47,796 nt of DNA, taken from positions 1 through 47,796 of the forward strand of contig JAKLKW010000031.1 of assembly GCA_023150455.1 (NCBI GenBank). Reading direction: 5' to 3'. The stretch comes from Alphaproteobacteria bacterium (GTDB lineage Bacteria; Pseudomonadota; Alphaproteobacteria; JAEULC01). The position numbers and the translations under genes were made by a program. This document shows positions 8,505 to 16,317 of this stretch, one piece after another. How positions within the stretch are numbered: the stretch's first letter is position 1; each line of letters starts with the position of its first letter. The notes beneath the pieces are model-generated. The model saw only the letters and a list, made by a program, of their open reading frames with translations, was not told the DNA's origin and did no database searches.

Positions 8505-8915
8505 TCAAGGGAGCGTCTGATATTCCTCGATCTCCTGCACCCGCACCTCGGTCGTGTTCGCCAGGCACAGGATGCGCTCGATCCGCTGCGCCTCGAGGTC
8601 GCGACGCAGACGGTCGCTCATCCAGTTGCAGTTGGCGTCGCGGAAGGCCTGCCAGGCCAATTGCGAGCGATGCAGCATCTCTGCGGCACGCGTGTCGGCG
8701 CTCTTCTTGGCACGCTCGACCGCCGTGTTGAGGGCGCGGGTCTGGGCGGCGAGCTCGGCCTCGGCGCAAGCCAGGCGCTCCTTCGCGTTCATGGCCTTTC
8801 CCAGGCACTCCAGGGTTTCTTCCGTGAAGGCATGGGCGGGCTGCGGCGGCGTGGCGTTGGCGAGGGCCGCCAGGCAAACCGCGACAGGCATCCCGAATCT
8901 GGCTTTGGCAGGCAT
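8505..8915 (-). CDS. LprI/DUF1311-type secreted protein
   Basis: This is a 136-residue exported protein. A basic N-terminus and a hydrophobic stretch (MPVAVCLAALANA) end near PAHA, a likely signal-peptidase site. The mature part is helical. It has the LprI N-terminal/DUF1311 signature of paired cysteines with a WxAFRDANC core, ending in the RIERILCLANTTEVRVQE helix. LprI of Mycobacterium inhibits lysozyme, but most family members are uncharacterised, so only the fold is claimed. An ATG 18 nt upstream (8933) is the alternative start. I prefer 8915 because GGGG lies at a suitable distance. Confidence 0.75.
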   Translation of the reverse strand: MPAKARFGMPVAVCLAALANATPPQPAHAFTEETLECLGKAMNAKERLACAEAELAAQTRALNTAVERAKKSADTRAAEMLHRSQLAWQAFRDANCNWMSDRLRRDLEAQRIERILCLANTTEVRVQEIEEYQTLP

Positions 8916-8995
8916 CGACCCCGGCGACCTCATGTCGCGCGCAGTCTACCCCGGACTACTACGGGGACCAAGATGGGGCGGAACGGAACCCGGCG

Positions 8996-9493
8996 TCAGC
9001 GCAGCAGCTTGCCGCGGGTGACGCGCGGCGCCTGGTTCCACTCGTCGGGTGTAATGGCGCCGTCCTTGTTCGCGTCGATGGCGGCGAATGCGTCCTCGCC
9101 CGCGGACACGAACTCGTCCTCGCTCAAGCGGTCGTCGCTGTCCTTGTCCAAGGATATGAACACCGCGTCGCGCGGCAATGGGCGCTGCCCGGCGCCTCCG
9201 CCGGCGGTCGGCGCGCCGTGAGCGGCCCCGACGCGAGGCGGCGCGAATTCCTGCGGCGTCGCCCAACCGTCCTTGTTCTTGTCGATCCCGTGGAAGCGCT
9301 TCACGCGATACTTGCGGAACTCCTCGCTCGAGACGAGGCCGTCGCCGTCCGCATCGAAGATATGGAAGTCGCGCGGCGGGCCGGCGGCCTGCGGCGCTTT
9401 CGGCGCGGGCGGCGTCTGCGCCGGGGCTTGCGACGCCGGCCCCGCGAGCGAAACCGTCGCCAGCAGCAGGAAAAGGGCTCTGCGGATCGTCAT
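8996..9493 (-). CDS. Exported EF-hand calcium-binding protein
   Basis: The protein has 165 residues with a Sec signal (RRALFLLLATVSLAGPASQAPAQ) and a Pro/Ala-rich linker. EF-hand loops follow: DADGDGLVSSEE, DKNKDGWATPQE, DKDSDDRLSEDE and DANKDGAITPDE. Each has acidic residues at loop positions 1, 3, 5 and 12. The arrangement is two pairs separated by a Gly/Ala-rich spacer. It is probably a periplasmic calcium binder, but the partner is unknown. The ATG at 9493 has AGGAGG just upstream, and a longer frame to 9541 lacks a ribosome site. It is the second calcium-binding protein in this part of the window, after the RTX protein. Confidence 0.88.
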   Translation of the reverse strand: MTIRRALFLLLATVSLAGPASQAPAQTPPAPKAPQAAGPPRDFHIFDADGDGLVSSEEFRKYRVKRFHGIDKNKDGWATPQEFAPPRVGAAHGAPTAGGGAGQRPLPRDAVFISLDKDSDDRLSEDEFVSAGEDAFAAIDANKDGAITPDEWNQAPRVTRGKLLR

Positions 9494-9550
9494 GGCAACC
9501 TCCTGTACTTCAAGAGGTGGGAGCGCCGCTCCCTGTTTCAAAGGCGGCCG

Positions 9551-10318
9551 TCAGGCCGCCGGATCGCGCAGCGCGCCCGACTTCTTCAACGCGCGCACCA
9601 GACCGGCGCCGGCGACGCATGCCGCGATCGCCGCCGCGGTCCACGCCAGCGCGGACGCGGCGCCCGGCCAACCGTCGCGCCAGACCGCCTGATAGGCAAG
9701 CACGGCCAGCGCCGTCGCGGCCCAGGAGAAGAAGCTGCCATACTCCTTGATGACCACGCGCCGCCAATTGAAGCTCATGCCGGCGATCGCCGGGACGATC
9801 GCCGCGGGCGAAGGCAGCCAGCGGTTCACCCGGCGGCAATAGTCGTCGTAGTCCGCGCCGAACTGCCCGCGCAGATAGCGCTCCTCGGCGGCGACGATCG
9901 CGCGGTACGAGATCAGGAAGAAGCCGCCGCCGACGACATAGGCCGCCGGGTTGTTGTGGATCAGGAACAGCCCCGCCAGCACCACCATGTTGCCGACATA
10001 GAGCGGATTGCGCGAGGCGGCGAACATCCCCTCCTGCACCAGCCGCGCGGCATAGATCTGCTTGTTGACCCCGCCGCGCTTGATGTAGGCGAGGCCGATC
10101 ACGAACGCCCGCAGGCCCTGGCCCATCAGGCACACCGCCAGACCGACGAGGTCGAGCCAGCGGTCGGCGGCCCAGTCGCCCGCCAGCGGCCGGGGCGGCA
10201 GCAGCGCGAACGTGGCCAGCATGACGGCGGGGAAGACGCCGTTGCGGTAGCGGAACAGGAAATTGCCGTAGCGGACGAGGGCCGGGGCCGGCTCGTCCGG
10301 CGACGTCGTGGTTGCCAT
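9551..10318 (-). CDS. Isoprenylcysteine carboxyl methyltransferase-like membrane protein
   Basis: This 255-residue polytopic protein has about six hydrophobic segments. The C-terminal half holds the ICMT/PEMT signature: ASRNPLYVGN (where the His/Asn-Pro-xx-G region binds SAM), then AAEERYLRGQFGADYDDYCRRVNRWLP. The family methylates small or lipid-linked substrates at the membrane, using S-adenosylmethionine. Bacterial members are mostly uncharacterised and prenylcysteine is not an expected bacterial substrate. The gene starts 20 nt after the cmoA stop, so the two are probably cotranscribed. Confidence 0.82.
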   Translation of the reverse strand: MATTTSPDEPAPALVRYGNFLFRYRNGVFPAVMLATFALLPPRPLAGDWAADRWLDLVGLAVCLMGQGLRAFVIGLAYIKRGGVNKQIYAARLVQEGMFAASRNPLYVGNMVVLAGLFLIHNNPAAYVVGGGFFLISYRAIVAAEERYLRGQFGADYDDYCRRVNRWLPSPAAIVPAIAGMSFNWRRVVIKEYGSFFSWAATALAVLAYQAVWRDGWPGAASALAWTAAAIAACVAGAGLVRALKKSGALRDPAA

Positions 10319-10337
10319 GCAGGGTGCGACCGGAGAC

Positions 10338-11144
10338 CTACTTGACGGCGACGATGCCGCAGAAATTGTACCAGCGGAAGAACACCTCGACCGACTTGAA
10401 GCCGGCGCCCTTCAGCATCTCGACGTTCTCTTCCAGCCGATAGGGGATCAGCACGTTCTCCAGCGCCTCGCGCTTCTGCGCGATCTCGACCTCGGAATAG
10501 CCGTTCCGCCGCTTCATGTCGTAGTAGTACTTGATGAACAGCCGGTTGAAGAGCGTGTCCGCGCTGGTCAGCTTCTCGATCAGTATCAGGCAGCCGCGTT
10601 CGTTGGTACCGCGCACGATGTCGGCGACCATGCGGTCGCGATAGAGCGGCCGGACGAACTGCAGGGTCAGCAGAAGCAGGGTCACCGAGGCGTTCTCGAC
10701 GATCTGGCCCTTGTGCAGGTCGGCGTTCACCAGCTCGTAGGAGCGCGTCACGCCGGCCTGCTGCAGCTTGGCGCGCGCCTTTGCCAGCATGTCGTCGGAG
10801 TTGTCCACGCCGACGAAGCGCACGCCGGGATCGAGCACGCCGTCCAGCGCCAGCATCGTCGTGCCGGTGGCGCAGCCGAGATCGTACAGACTGGTGCCCG
10901 GCACGGCGAAGTCGGCCGCGATCTCGCTCGTCATCCGCTGCATCTCGGCATAGAACGGCACCGAGCGGCTGACCATGTCGTCGAACACCGACGCGGTCTG
11001 CTTGTTGAACTTGAAGTCGGTCTGCGGCTTCGGGTCGGCGAAGATCCGATCGGTGGCCGCGGCGACGGGCTCGACGACGCGCGCCGGCCCGCGGGGAGTC
11101 GCGCCCGCAAGCGGGGAGGTCGGCATTTTCACCGGGTCCGACAT
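10338..11144 (-). CDS. cmoA: Carboxy-S-adenosyl-L-methionine synthase CmoA
   Basis: The protein has 268 residues, with the class I SAM fold motif [13 protein letters not shown] and the downstream [10 protein letters not shown]. CmoA-specific segments are the [15 protein letters not shown] region, [26 protein letters not shown] and [25 protein letters not shown]. CmoA makes carboxy-SAM from prephenate and SAM. CmoB uses it to form cmo5U34 in tRNA wobble positions. CmoB is not in the window. The N-terminus is ~20 residues longer than the E. coli protein. The ATG at 11144 has an AGGGAA element upstream. A longer frame to 11243 reaches into the promoter and was rejected. Confidence 0.85.
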   Translation of the reverse strand: MSDPVKMPTSPLAGATPRGPARVVEPVAAATDRIFADPKPQTDFKFNKQTASVFDDMVSRSVPFYAEMQRMTSEIAADFAVPGTSLYDLGCATGTTMLALDGVLDPGVRFVGVDNSDDMLAKARAKLQQAGVTRSYELVNADLHKGQIVENASVTLLLLTLQFVRPLYRDRMVADIVRGTNERGCLILIEKLTSADTLFNRLFIKYYYDMKRRNGYSEVEIAQKREALENVLIPYRLEENVEMLKGAGFKSVEVFFRWYNFCGIVAVK

Positions 11145-11222
11145 CGCTTCGTTTCCCTGACCTGTTGATCCGATCGCGGATGGGCGTCGGCGGCTTCGAC
11201 CGGCCTCGCGCGACGGGCCGGC

Positions 11223-11250
11223 ACTATATACACCGACCTTCAAAAGACAA
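11223..11250 (-). promoter_or_regulatory. Candidate promoter for cmoA
   Basis: On the minus strand TTGTCT (11250-11245) and TATAGT (11228-11223) are 16 nt apart. The predicted start is near 11216, about 70 nt before the cmoA ATG and 20 nt after the pyrD stop. Confidence 0.5.
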
Positions 11251-11269
11251 CGGGCCGCGCGTCAAGGCC

Positions 11270-12325
11270 TCATGCGGGTTGCAGGCTGTGATCGGCGCCG
11301 ACCGCCTCGGCGACCGCGCCGAAGCCGTCCCGGCGCAAGAGATAGGCGAGCTCGGCCTTGATGCGCGGGATCAGCAGCGGGCCGTGATACACCAGCGCGG
11401 TGTAGAGCTGCACCAGCGTGGCGCCGGCGCGGATGCGCTGATAGGCGTCCTCGCCGGATTCGACGCCGCCCACCCCGATCAAGGTGAGCTTGCCCGCGGA
11501 GGCGCGGTAGACCTCTCCCAGCAGCTTCAGCGCCATCTCCTTGAGCGGCGGTCCGCTGAGGCCCCCGCGCTCGCCGCGCGCCTTGCTCCTCAGCGTCGAT
11601 GGGCGCTCGACCGTCGTGTTCGCGACGACCATGCCCTCGATGCGGTGCTCGAGCGCCAGCGAGACGATATCGGCCTTCTCGGCGTCGCTGAGGTCGGGCG
11701 ACACCTTGAGCGCCATGGCGGTCGTCCCGCGCACCGCCGCCAGGCGCGTCAGCAGATCGTCGAGCGGCTCGTGTCGCTGGAACACCTTGCCGTTCGCGGT
11801 GTTCGGGCAGGACACGTCGACCACGACCAGCTCGACCAGGGGCGCCAGGCGTCGGGTCAGCACGACGAAGTCGTCGGCCGGCTCGGCGCTGTCGGCGTTC
11901 GCGGCGAGGTTGGCGACGAGAAACTGGCCGTCCCGCCGCCGCTTCCCGAGGCGCGCGGCGACGGCGTCGAGGCCGTCGTTGTTGAAGCCCATTCGGTTGA
12001 TCAGCGCGCGATCCTCTTCCAGCCGGAACAGGCGCGGGCGCGGATTGCCGGCTTGCGGGCGCGGCGTCACCCCGCCGATCTCGGCGAAGCCGAAGCCGAG
12101 CCCCGGCATCCGCGCGAAGACCCGCGCGTTCTTGTCGAACCCGGCGGCCAAGCCGACCGGATTCGGCAGCTCGCGACCGAAAGCCGTGACGCGCAGGATG
12201 GGGTCCTGTCCGCGCGCGGGCGCGGGCACGAGCCCGTGCTCCAGCGCGGTTAGGGCAAGACGATGGGCGGTTTCCGCCGGCAGGCGGCGCAGGGCGGGAC
12301 CGAGGCGGGCGTACCAGTCGCTCAC
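11270..12325 (-). CDS. pyrD: Dihydroorotate dehydrogenase (class 2-like) with Cys at the catalytic base position
   Basis: The protein has 351 residues. An N-terminal helical extension (WYARLGPALRRLPAETAHRLAL) is the mark of membrane-associated, quinone-using class 2 enzymes. FMN-site motifs follow: PVGLAAGFDKNA, EIGGVTPRPQ, NRMGFNNDG, ANTTVERP, GGLSGPPL and IGVGGVESGEDA. It oxidises dihydroorotate to orotate in pyrimidine synthesis. The start is GTG at 12325. It is odd at the active site: class 2 enzymes have NVSSPNTxGL, with the second Ser as base. Here the motif is DVSCPNTANGK, so Cys replaces Ser as in class 1 enzymes, and Asp replaces the first Asn. Confidence 0.92.
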   Translation of the reverse strand: MSDWYARLGPALRRLPAETAHRLALTALEHGLVPAPARGQDPILRVTAFGRELPNPVGLAAGFDKNARVFARMPGLGFGFAEIGGVTPRPQAGNPRPRLFRLEEDRALINRMGFNNDGLDAVAARLGKRRRDGQFLVANLAANADSAEPADDFVVLTRRLAPLVELVVVDVSCPNTANGKVFQRHEPLDDLLTRLAAVRGTTAMALKVSPDLSDAEKADIVSLALEHRIEGMVVANTTVERPSTLRSKARGERGGLSGPPLKEMALKLLGEVYRASAGKLTLIGVGGVESGEDAYQRIRAGATLVQLYTALVYHGPLLIPRIKAELAYLLRRDGFGAVAEAVGADHSLQPA

Positions 12326-12393
12326 AAGCCCGAATGCTTACGCCCCCGGCCGGCGAGGCGCAAGAAGGGGAAGTACCGAACGCGCAAGGCCGG

Positions 12394-12732
12394 TCAGTGG
12401 ACGCGAAGCGGCGCCGCCATGACCTTTTCGATGCCGGCGAAGGCCTGCGGCGAGAGGTCGACGAAGGCGGCGGCGAAATCCGATCCGTTGCGCACCACCC
12501 GGACCTGCGTCCGCAGCCACTCGCCGCCGGGCGTCTCGAGCTCGACCGGAATGACCGCGCCGCACTTGAGGCCGGGCAGCGCCGGCAGCGCGGCGAAGCC
12601 GCCCAGGCTCAGATCCTTGGTCGTCAACGCCCGGCGCTCGGACCCGGCGACGAGACGGCACAATACCGCCCGACGCTTGTCGCGGCGGCGATTGACGGAA
12701 CGGTACCCTACCACCCGATCACTGTAAGCCAT
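12394..12732 (-). CDS. PilZ domain protein
   Basis: The protein has 112 residues, almost entirely one PilZ domain. The RRxxR c-di-GMP motif is NRRRDKRRAVLCR (about residues 14-26) and the second motif is DLSLGGF (41-47). Single-domain PilZ proteins bind cyclic di-GMP and act on partners in motility, polysaccharide synthesis or development. The partner here is unknown. It is upstream of pyrD with a 68-nt gap. Its own promoter region carries a TTAA-N7-TTAA site, which suggests cell-cycle or motility control rather than pyrimidine control. Confidence 0.85.
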   Translation of the reverse strand: MAYSDRVVGYRSVNRRRDKRRAVLCRLVAGSERRALTTKDLSLGGFAALPALPGLKCGAVIPVELETPGGEWLRTQVRVVRNGSDFAAAFVDLSPQAFAGIEKVMAAPLRVH

Positions 12733-12791
12733 GACGCCCCTCCGGCCCTACCTAGCCCCCAGGTAGAGGGAACAGTTGTACAAGTTGCGAT

Positions 12792-12806
12792 TTAAGTAAA
12801 GGTTAA
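12792..12806. promoter_or_regulatory. CtrA-type binding site upstream of the PilZ gene
   Basis: TTAA-GTAAAGG-TTAA matches the alphaproteobacterial CtrA consensus TTAA-N7-TTAA exactly. It lies 60 nt before the PilZ ATG in an A/T-rich patch. Another TTAA is at 12820-12823. Regulation by CtrA is inferred from the motif only. Confidence 0.45.
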
Positions 12807-12866
12807 TTCAGTTTCGTGGTTAATCCGGCTCAGCCTCCGAACCGACGTCGTCGGGTTTCAGCTCGG

Positions 12867-13367
12867 CTAGAAATCCAGCTTGTCCCGCACCGCCTCGATG
12901 CCCGCTTTGGCGCAGGCGTCGTCCGCCTCGCCGCCGGGAGCGCCCGAGACGCCGATGCCGCCGACCAGCGTGCCGCCCGATTCCACGACCAGTCCGCCGC
13001 CCAGGATCACCGCGCCGGGCAGGTCGCGCAGGCCCGATTGCGGCATTCCCGGTTGGCTGATGGCGGCAAGCTCGGTGGTGCCGGTGCGGAAGCTGACCGC
13101 GGTCCATGCCTTGCCGGCGGCGGTGGCGGGCGTATGCGGCCCGGCGAAACGGTCGCGCAGCACGACCTGCGTCACGCCGAAGCGATCGACGACGGCGACC
13201 GCGACCTGGAAGCCGCGCTTCCTGCAATCGGCGAACGCGGCCCGGGCGAGGTCGAGCGCGAGCTCGGGCGCCATGGATTTGTGGGTGACGATCGAATCCT
13301 GCGCTGCCGCCGGAAGCGACACCGCGGACAAGAGAAGCAACGCCGCCAATCTGGATGCGGGGAACAT
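12867..13367 (-). CDS. Exported GlcG/HbpS-like (DUF336) protein
   Basis: The protein has 166 residues. A signal peptide (LAALLLLSAVSLPAAAQ) is followed by one GlcG/HbpS domain. Family marks are KRGFQVAVAVVDRFGVTQVVLRD, the AAGKAWTAVSFRTGT helix, LPGAVILGGGLVVESGGTLVGGIGVSGAPGGEADDACAKAG. HbpS of Streptomyces is an extracytoplasmic haem-binding, redox-sensing protein. Most proteobacterial relatives are of unknown function. It starts 3 nt after the cytochrome c gene and is the last gene of the soxYZBCD run. That suggests a periplasmic accessory role, perhaps with haem or thiol chemistry, but this is inference. Confidence 0.82.
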   Translation of the reverse strand: MFPASRLAALLLLSAVSLPAAAQDSIVTHKSMAPELALDLARAAFADCRKRGFQVAVAVVDRFGVTQVVLRDRFAGPHTPATAAGKAWTAVSFRTGTTELAAISQPGMPQSGLRDLPGAVILGGGLVVESGGTLVGGIGVSGAPGGEADDACAKAGIEAVRDKLDF

Positions 13368-13370
13368 CGG

Positions 13371-13760
13371 TCATCTCCTCTTCTTGCCGTCTGCGTCGAA
13401 CTGCTTGAGGAACGCCGCCAGGTTGGCGATCTCCTTCTCGTTCCTGATCCCGAAGAAGGCCATCTTGTTGCCGGGTATGGTCGCCCAGGGGTCCCGGATG
13501 TACTTGGCGAAGATGGCCTCGTTCCAGGTCACGCCCGAGTTGCGGTTGGCCTCGGAATAGTCGAAGCCGGCGATGGAACCCGCCTTGCGGCCGAACAGTC
13601 CGTTCAGCTTGGGCCCGGTGGCGTTCTCGGCCGTCTCGCCGACCTCGTGGCAGGCACGGCACTTGGCGAAGGCCTTCTCGCCTGCGGCCGCATCCTGGGC
13701 GCGGGCGGGATCGGCCGCAATCAGCATCAGCGCGGCGGCCGGCAGGAAAAGCGTCTTCAT
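13371..13760 (-). CDS. Periplasmic class I cytochrome c (c2-like)
   Basis: The protein has 129 residues with a Sec signal ending near PARAQ. There is one haem site, CRACH (34-38), and a likely Met axial ligand at M100 in GNKMAFFG. The GPKLNGLFGRKAG segment is typical of c2/c-550 cytochromes. Its place at the end of the sox run suggests that it accepts electrons from SoxCD and SoxAX and passes them to a terminal oxidase. This is an inference from position. Confidence 0.9.
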   Translation of the reverse strand: MKTLFLPAAALMLIAADPARAQDAAAGEKAFAKCRACHEVGETAENATGPKLNGLFGRKAGSIAGFDYSEANRNSGVTWNEAIFAKYIRDPWATIPGNKMAFFGIRNEKEIANLAAFLKQFDADGKKRR

Positions 13761-13812
13761 GCGGTCGGGAACCCCTCATTGCAGCGGGCGCGGCTCCCGT
13801 CCCTGCGCCCAG

Positions 13813-14325
13813 TCATCCAACCTTCAGGTAGGCGAAGCCCTTCGATTGCAGCGCGGCGATCGTCGCTACGCCCGAGGGCACGAAACGGATGAAGTCGGCC
13901 TTGCGCACCTTGTCGCGGTCCAGCTTCAGGCGCTGGAACGTGATGTCGCAGAGATAGACGGTGAGACCGTTCTTGGCGAGGCTCGCGACGCGCTCGAACA
14001 GCTCCGCCGGCACGGTTTCGTTCCGCCACGCCGTGCCTTCCAGCGTCTCCAGGAAGAACTTCACGCCCACGCTGTGCACCACGGTCACGAGCTGGATGTC
14101 GAACGGGTTCGAGCCATAGACCGAGTAGTGGTTGGAGATGTTGTTGAGCATCTGGGCGAAGCGCGGCGTTTCGCCGAAGTCGCAGTGGTAGAGGCAAGCG
14201 ACCTCGGCCTCCTTCTTGATGTCGTCCGGCTTGACCGTCGCTGCCGCCGCGGCCCTCGTCGATGCGGCGGCGGCCCCGGCGGCCATGAGCGATGCAAGCA
14301 CGGCGCGGCGATCGATTTCCGACAT
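13813..14325 (-). CDS. Tat-exported DsrE-family protein
   Basis: The protein has 170 residues. The N-terminus SEIDRRAVLASLMAAGAAAAS is a twin-arginine signal. The rest is a DsrE/DsrF-like alpha/beta domain: QLVTVVHSVGVKFFLETLEG, LFERVASLAKNGLTVYLCDITF with a candidate active Cys in YLCDI, and ATIAALQSKGFAYLKVG. The DsrE family handles persulfide sulfur, usually in the cytoplasm. This copy is predicted to act in the periplasm alongside Sox proteins. The ATG at 14325 has GGGAGGAA upstream, and a longer frame to 14364 was not chosen. Confidence 0.82.
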   Translation of the reverse strand: MSEIDRRAVLASLMAAGAAAASTRAAAAATVKPDDIKKEAEVACLYHCDFGETPRFAQMLNNISNHYSVYGSNPFDIQLVTVVHSVGVKFFLETLEGTAWRNETVPAELFERVASLAKNGLTVYLCDITFQRLKLDRDKVRKADFIRFVPSGVATIAALQSKGFAYLKVG

Positions 14326-14389
14326 GTCCGTTTCCTCCCTGATGGGCCCGCCCGCGTTGTTCACCCGCGAATTCGGGCCTTTGGTTCGT

Positions 14390-15043
14390 TCAGTCGACCT
14401 TCGGCCCCTTCTTCTCGCCCGGCGTCACGTCGAGCGCGCGCGCATGGCCGAGGACCTTCACCTCGGTCTTGCAGTCCTTCATGCACGGCTCGCGCCCCCA
14501 GAACTGCTTCTCCGCCGTCTCGCGGTCGTCGTCGCGGAAGCCATCGGCATTCGGCAGCTTGACGGACGCGAAGTTGGCGTTCGACAGCACGAAGTCCTCG
14601 CCGACGACGTCGGTCATGAAGAGCAGGAAAGCGGTGATCGCGTAGACATCGTCCGGTCCGAGCGACTGCGCATTGCCGAACGGCATGGCGCGGCGGACAT
14701 AGTCGAAGATGGTCGAGGCGAAGGGCCAGTACGACCCCGGCGTCTTCTCCGGGTTCTCGCTCTTCAGCGACCCGCGCCCGCCGGCGACCGGCGGCCATCG
14801 CCCGGCACCCTCGCCGAACTCGCCATGGCAGGCGGCGCACTGCTCGAGGAACAGCCGCTCGCCGTCCTTGACCGAGCCCTTGCCGGCGGGAAGTCCCTGG
14901 CCGTCCGGGCGCACATCGATGTCCCAGGCCGCGATCTCGGCCGGCATCGCCGCGCGGCCCAGGGGCAGAAGCTGCGCGGCGGCCGGCGCGGAGGCCGCCA
15001 GCAGCGTCGCGAAGGCCAGGGCGAAACTACGAGATCTCGACAT
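14390..15043 (-). CDS. soxD: SoxD, cytochrome c subunit of sulfane dehydrogenase SoxCD
   Basis: The protein has 217 residues with a Sec signal. The haem c site is CAACH (69-73) within DGERLFLEQCAACHGEFGEG. SoxD marks are GRGSL, TPGSYWPFASTIFDYVRRAMPFGNAQSLGPDDVYAI, NADGF and the C-terminal EPCMKDC. The AMPFG Met is the likely axial ligand. SoxCD removes six electrons from SoxY-bound sulfane sulfur. The classic Paracoccus SoxD is about 380 residues with two haem domains. This one has a single haem domain, so electron exit may depend on the nearby cytochrome c. It overlaps soxC by 17 nt. Confidence 0.93.
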   Translation of the reverse strand: MSRSRSFALAFATLLAASAPAAAQLLPLGRAAMPAEIAAWDIDVRPDGQGLPAGKGSVKDGERLFLEQCAACHGEFGEGAGRWPPVAGGRGSLKSENPEKTPGSYWPFASTIFDYVRRAMPFGNAQSLGPDDVYAITAFLLFMTDVVGEDFVLSNANFASVKLPNADGFRDDDRETAEKQFWGREPCMKDCKTEVKVLGHARALDVTPGEKKGPKVD

Positions 15044-16286
15044 TTTCCGTCTGCCCGTCGGCGCGCACCAGCCAGGTCTGGATACCGTTGTTGTGATAGA
15101 TCGAGTTGACGCCGCGCACCTGGCGCAGCTCGCCCTTGGTCGGCTGCACGTAGCCCGTCTCGTCGATGGCGCGCGACTGGATCAGCAGCTCCTGGCCGCT
15201 CCAGTCGAACTCCGCGTAGAAGCGGACCAGCGACAGCGGCAGCACCGGCCCGTCGATGCGCGCCGGCCGCCAGTTCCGGCCGCCGTCCAGCGTGACGTCG
15301 ACGCGCTTGATCGTGCCGCGGCCCGACCAGGCGAGACCCGACAGCACGTTCGGCCCCTTCGCCGCCGGGGGCGCCTGCGGGCTGGGGCTCGTCACCACCG
15401 ACTTGGCGTCCATGATCCACGTGAAGCGCCGCGCACGGCCGTCGGCCAGGAGGTCGGTGTATTTCGACGTCTCCTCGCGCTGGTGCCAGGGCTGGTCGCC
15501 GATCTCGATGCGGCGCAGCCACTTGATCCACATGTTGCCTTCCCAGCCCGGCACCAGCAGGCGCAGCGGATAGCCCTGCTCGGGCCTCAGCGCCTCGCCG
15601 TTCATGGCCCAGGCGACCATGCAGTCCTTCATCGCCTTGTCGAGCGGGATCGAGCGCGTCATCAGCGATGCGTCGCCGCCCTCGACCAGCAGCCACTTGC
15701 CGTTCGTGCGCACGCCGCAATGATCGAGCAGGGCCTTCAGAGGCAGGCCGGTGTACATCACATTGTGCACCATGCCGTGCGTGAACTGGCAGCCGTTCAG
15801 CTGCGCGCCGCGCCATTCCATGCCCGAGTTGGCGGCGCATTCCAGGAAGTAGATGCGGTTCGTGCGGCCGGGGAAGCGCCTGAGCTCGGCCATGGTGAAG
15901 ACCATCGGCCGTTCCACCAGCCCGTGGACCATCAGACGGTGCTTCTGCGGTCCGATCTCGGCGATGCCGGCGTGGTGGCGCTCGAAGCACAGGCCGTTCG
16001 GCGTGATGATGCCGTCCAGCTCGTGCAGCGGCGTGAAGCTGACCGAGGACTCGCGACTGGCCGTCAGCCATTCGACGTCGCGCCGCACGACGTGCTTCTC
16101 GAACTGCGAGGGCTTGCCATAGGGCCGCGTCGCCACGCCGTCGCCCAGCACGCGGGCCCATTCCTGGACTTCCGTGATGGCCGGATCGGGCGCATCCGCC
16201 CGCGCCCCGGCGGCGGCGAGCACCGACGCCGCCGCGCCCAGGAAGCCGCGCCGGCCCAGCCGGAGTTTGCGATCTTCGCTGCCCAT
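15027..16286 (-). CDS. soxC: SoxC, molybdenum subunit of sulfane dehydrogenase SoxCD
   Basis: The protein has 419 residues with a Tat signal (LGRRGFLGAAASVLAAAGARA), consistent with export after cofactor insertion. The sulfite-oxidase-type molybdopterin domain has its Mo-ligand Cys at C150 in YFLECAANSG. RLLVPGWEGNMWIKWLRRIE and the C-terminal dimerisation domain follow. Partner of SoxD in the periplasm, acting on SoxY-Cys-S-S-. Its presence means thiosulfate can be oxidised fully to sulfate without storing sulfur globules. Confidence 0.95.
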   Translation of the reverse strand: MGSEDRKLRLGRRGFLGAAASVLAAAGARADAPDPAITEVQEWARVLGDGVATRPYGKPSQFEKHVVRRDVEWLTASRESSVSFTPLHELDGIITPNGLCFERHHAGIAEIGPQKHRLMVHGLVERPMVFTMAELRRFPGRTNRIYFLECAANSGMEWRGAQLNGCQFTHGMVHNVMYTGLPLKALLDHCGVRTNGKWLLVEGGDASLMTRSIPLDKAMKDCMVAWAMNGEALRPEQGYPLRLLVPGWEGNMWIKWLRRIEIGDQPWHQREETSKYTDLLADGRARRFTWIMDAKSVVTSPSPQAPPAAKGPNVLSGLAWSGRGTIKRVDVTLDGGRNWRPARIDGPVLPLSLVRFYAEFDWSGQELLIQSRAIDETGYVQPTKGELRQVRGVNSIYHNNGIQTWLVRADGQTENVEIS

Positions 16287-16317
16287 GCTCGAGCGCCTCC
16301 TTGAACGCCTGCCGCCG

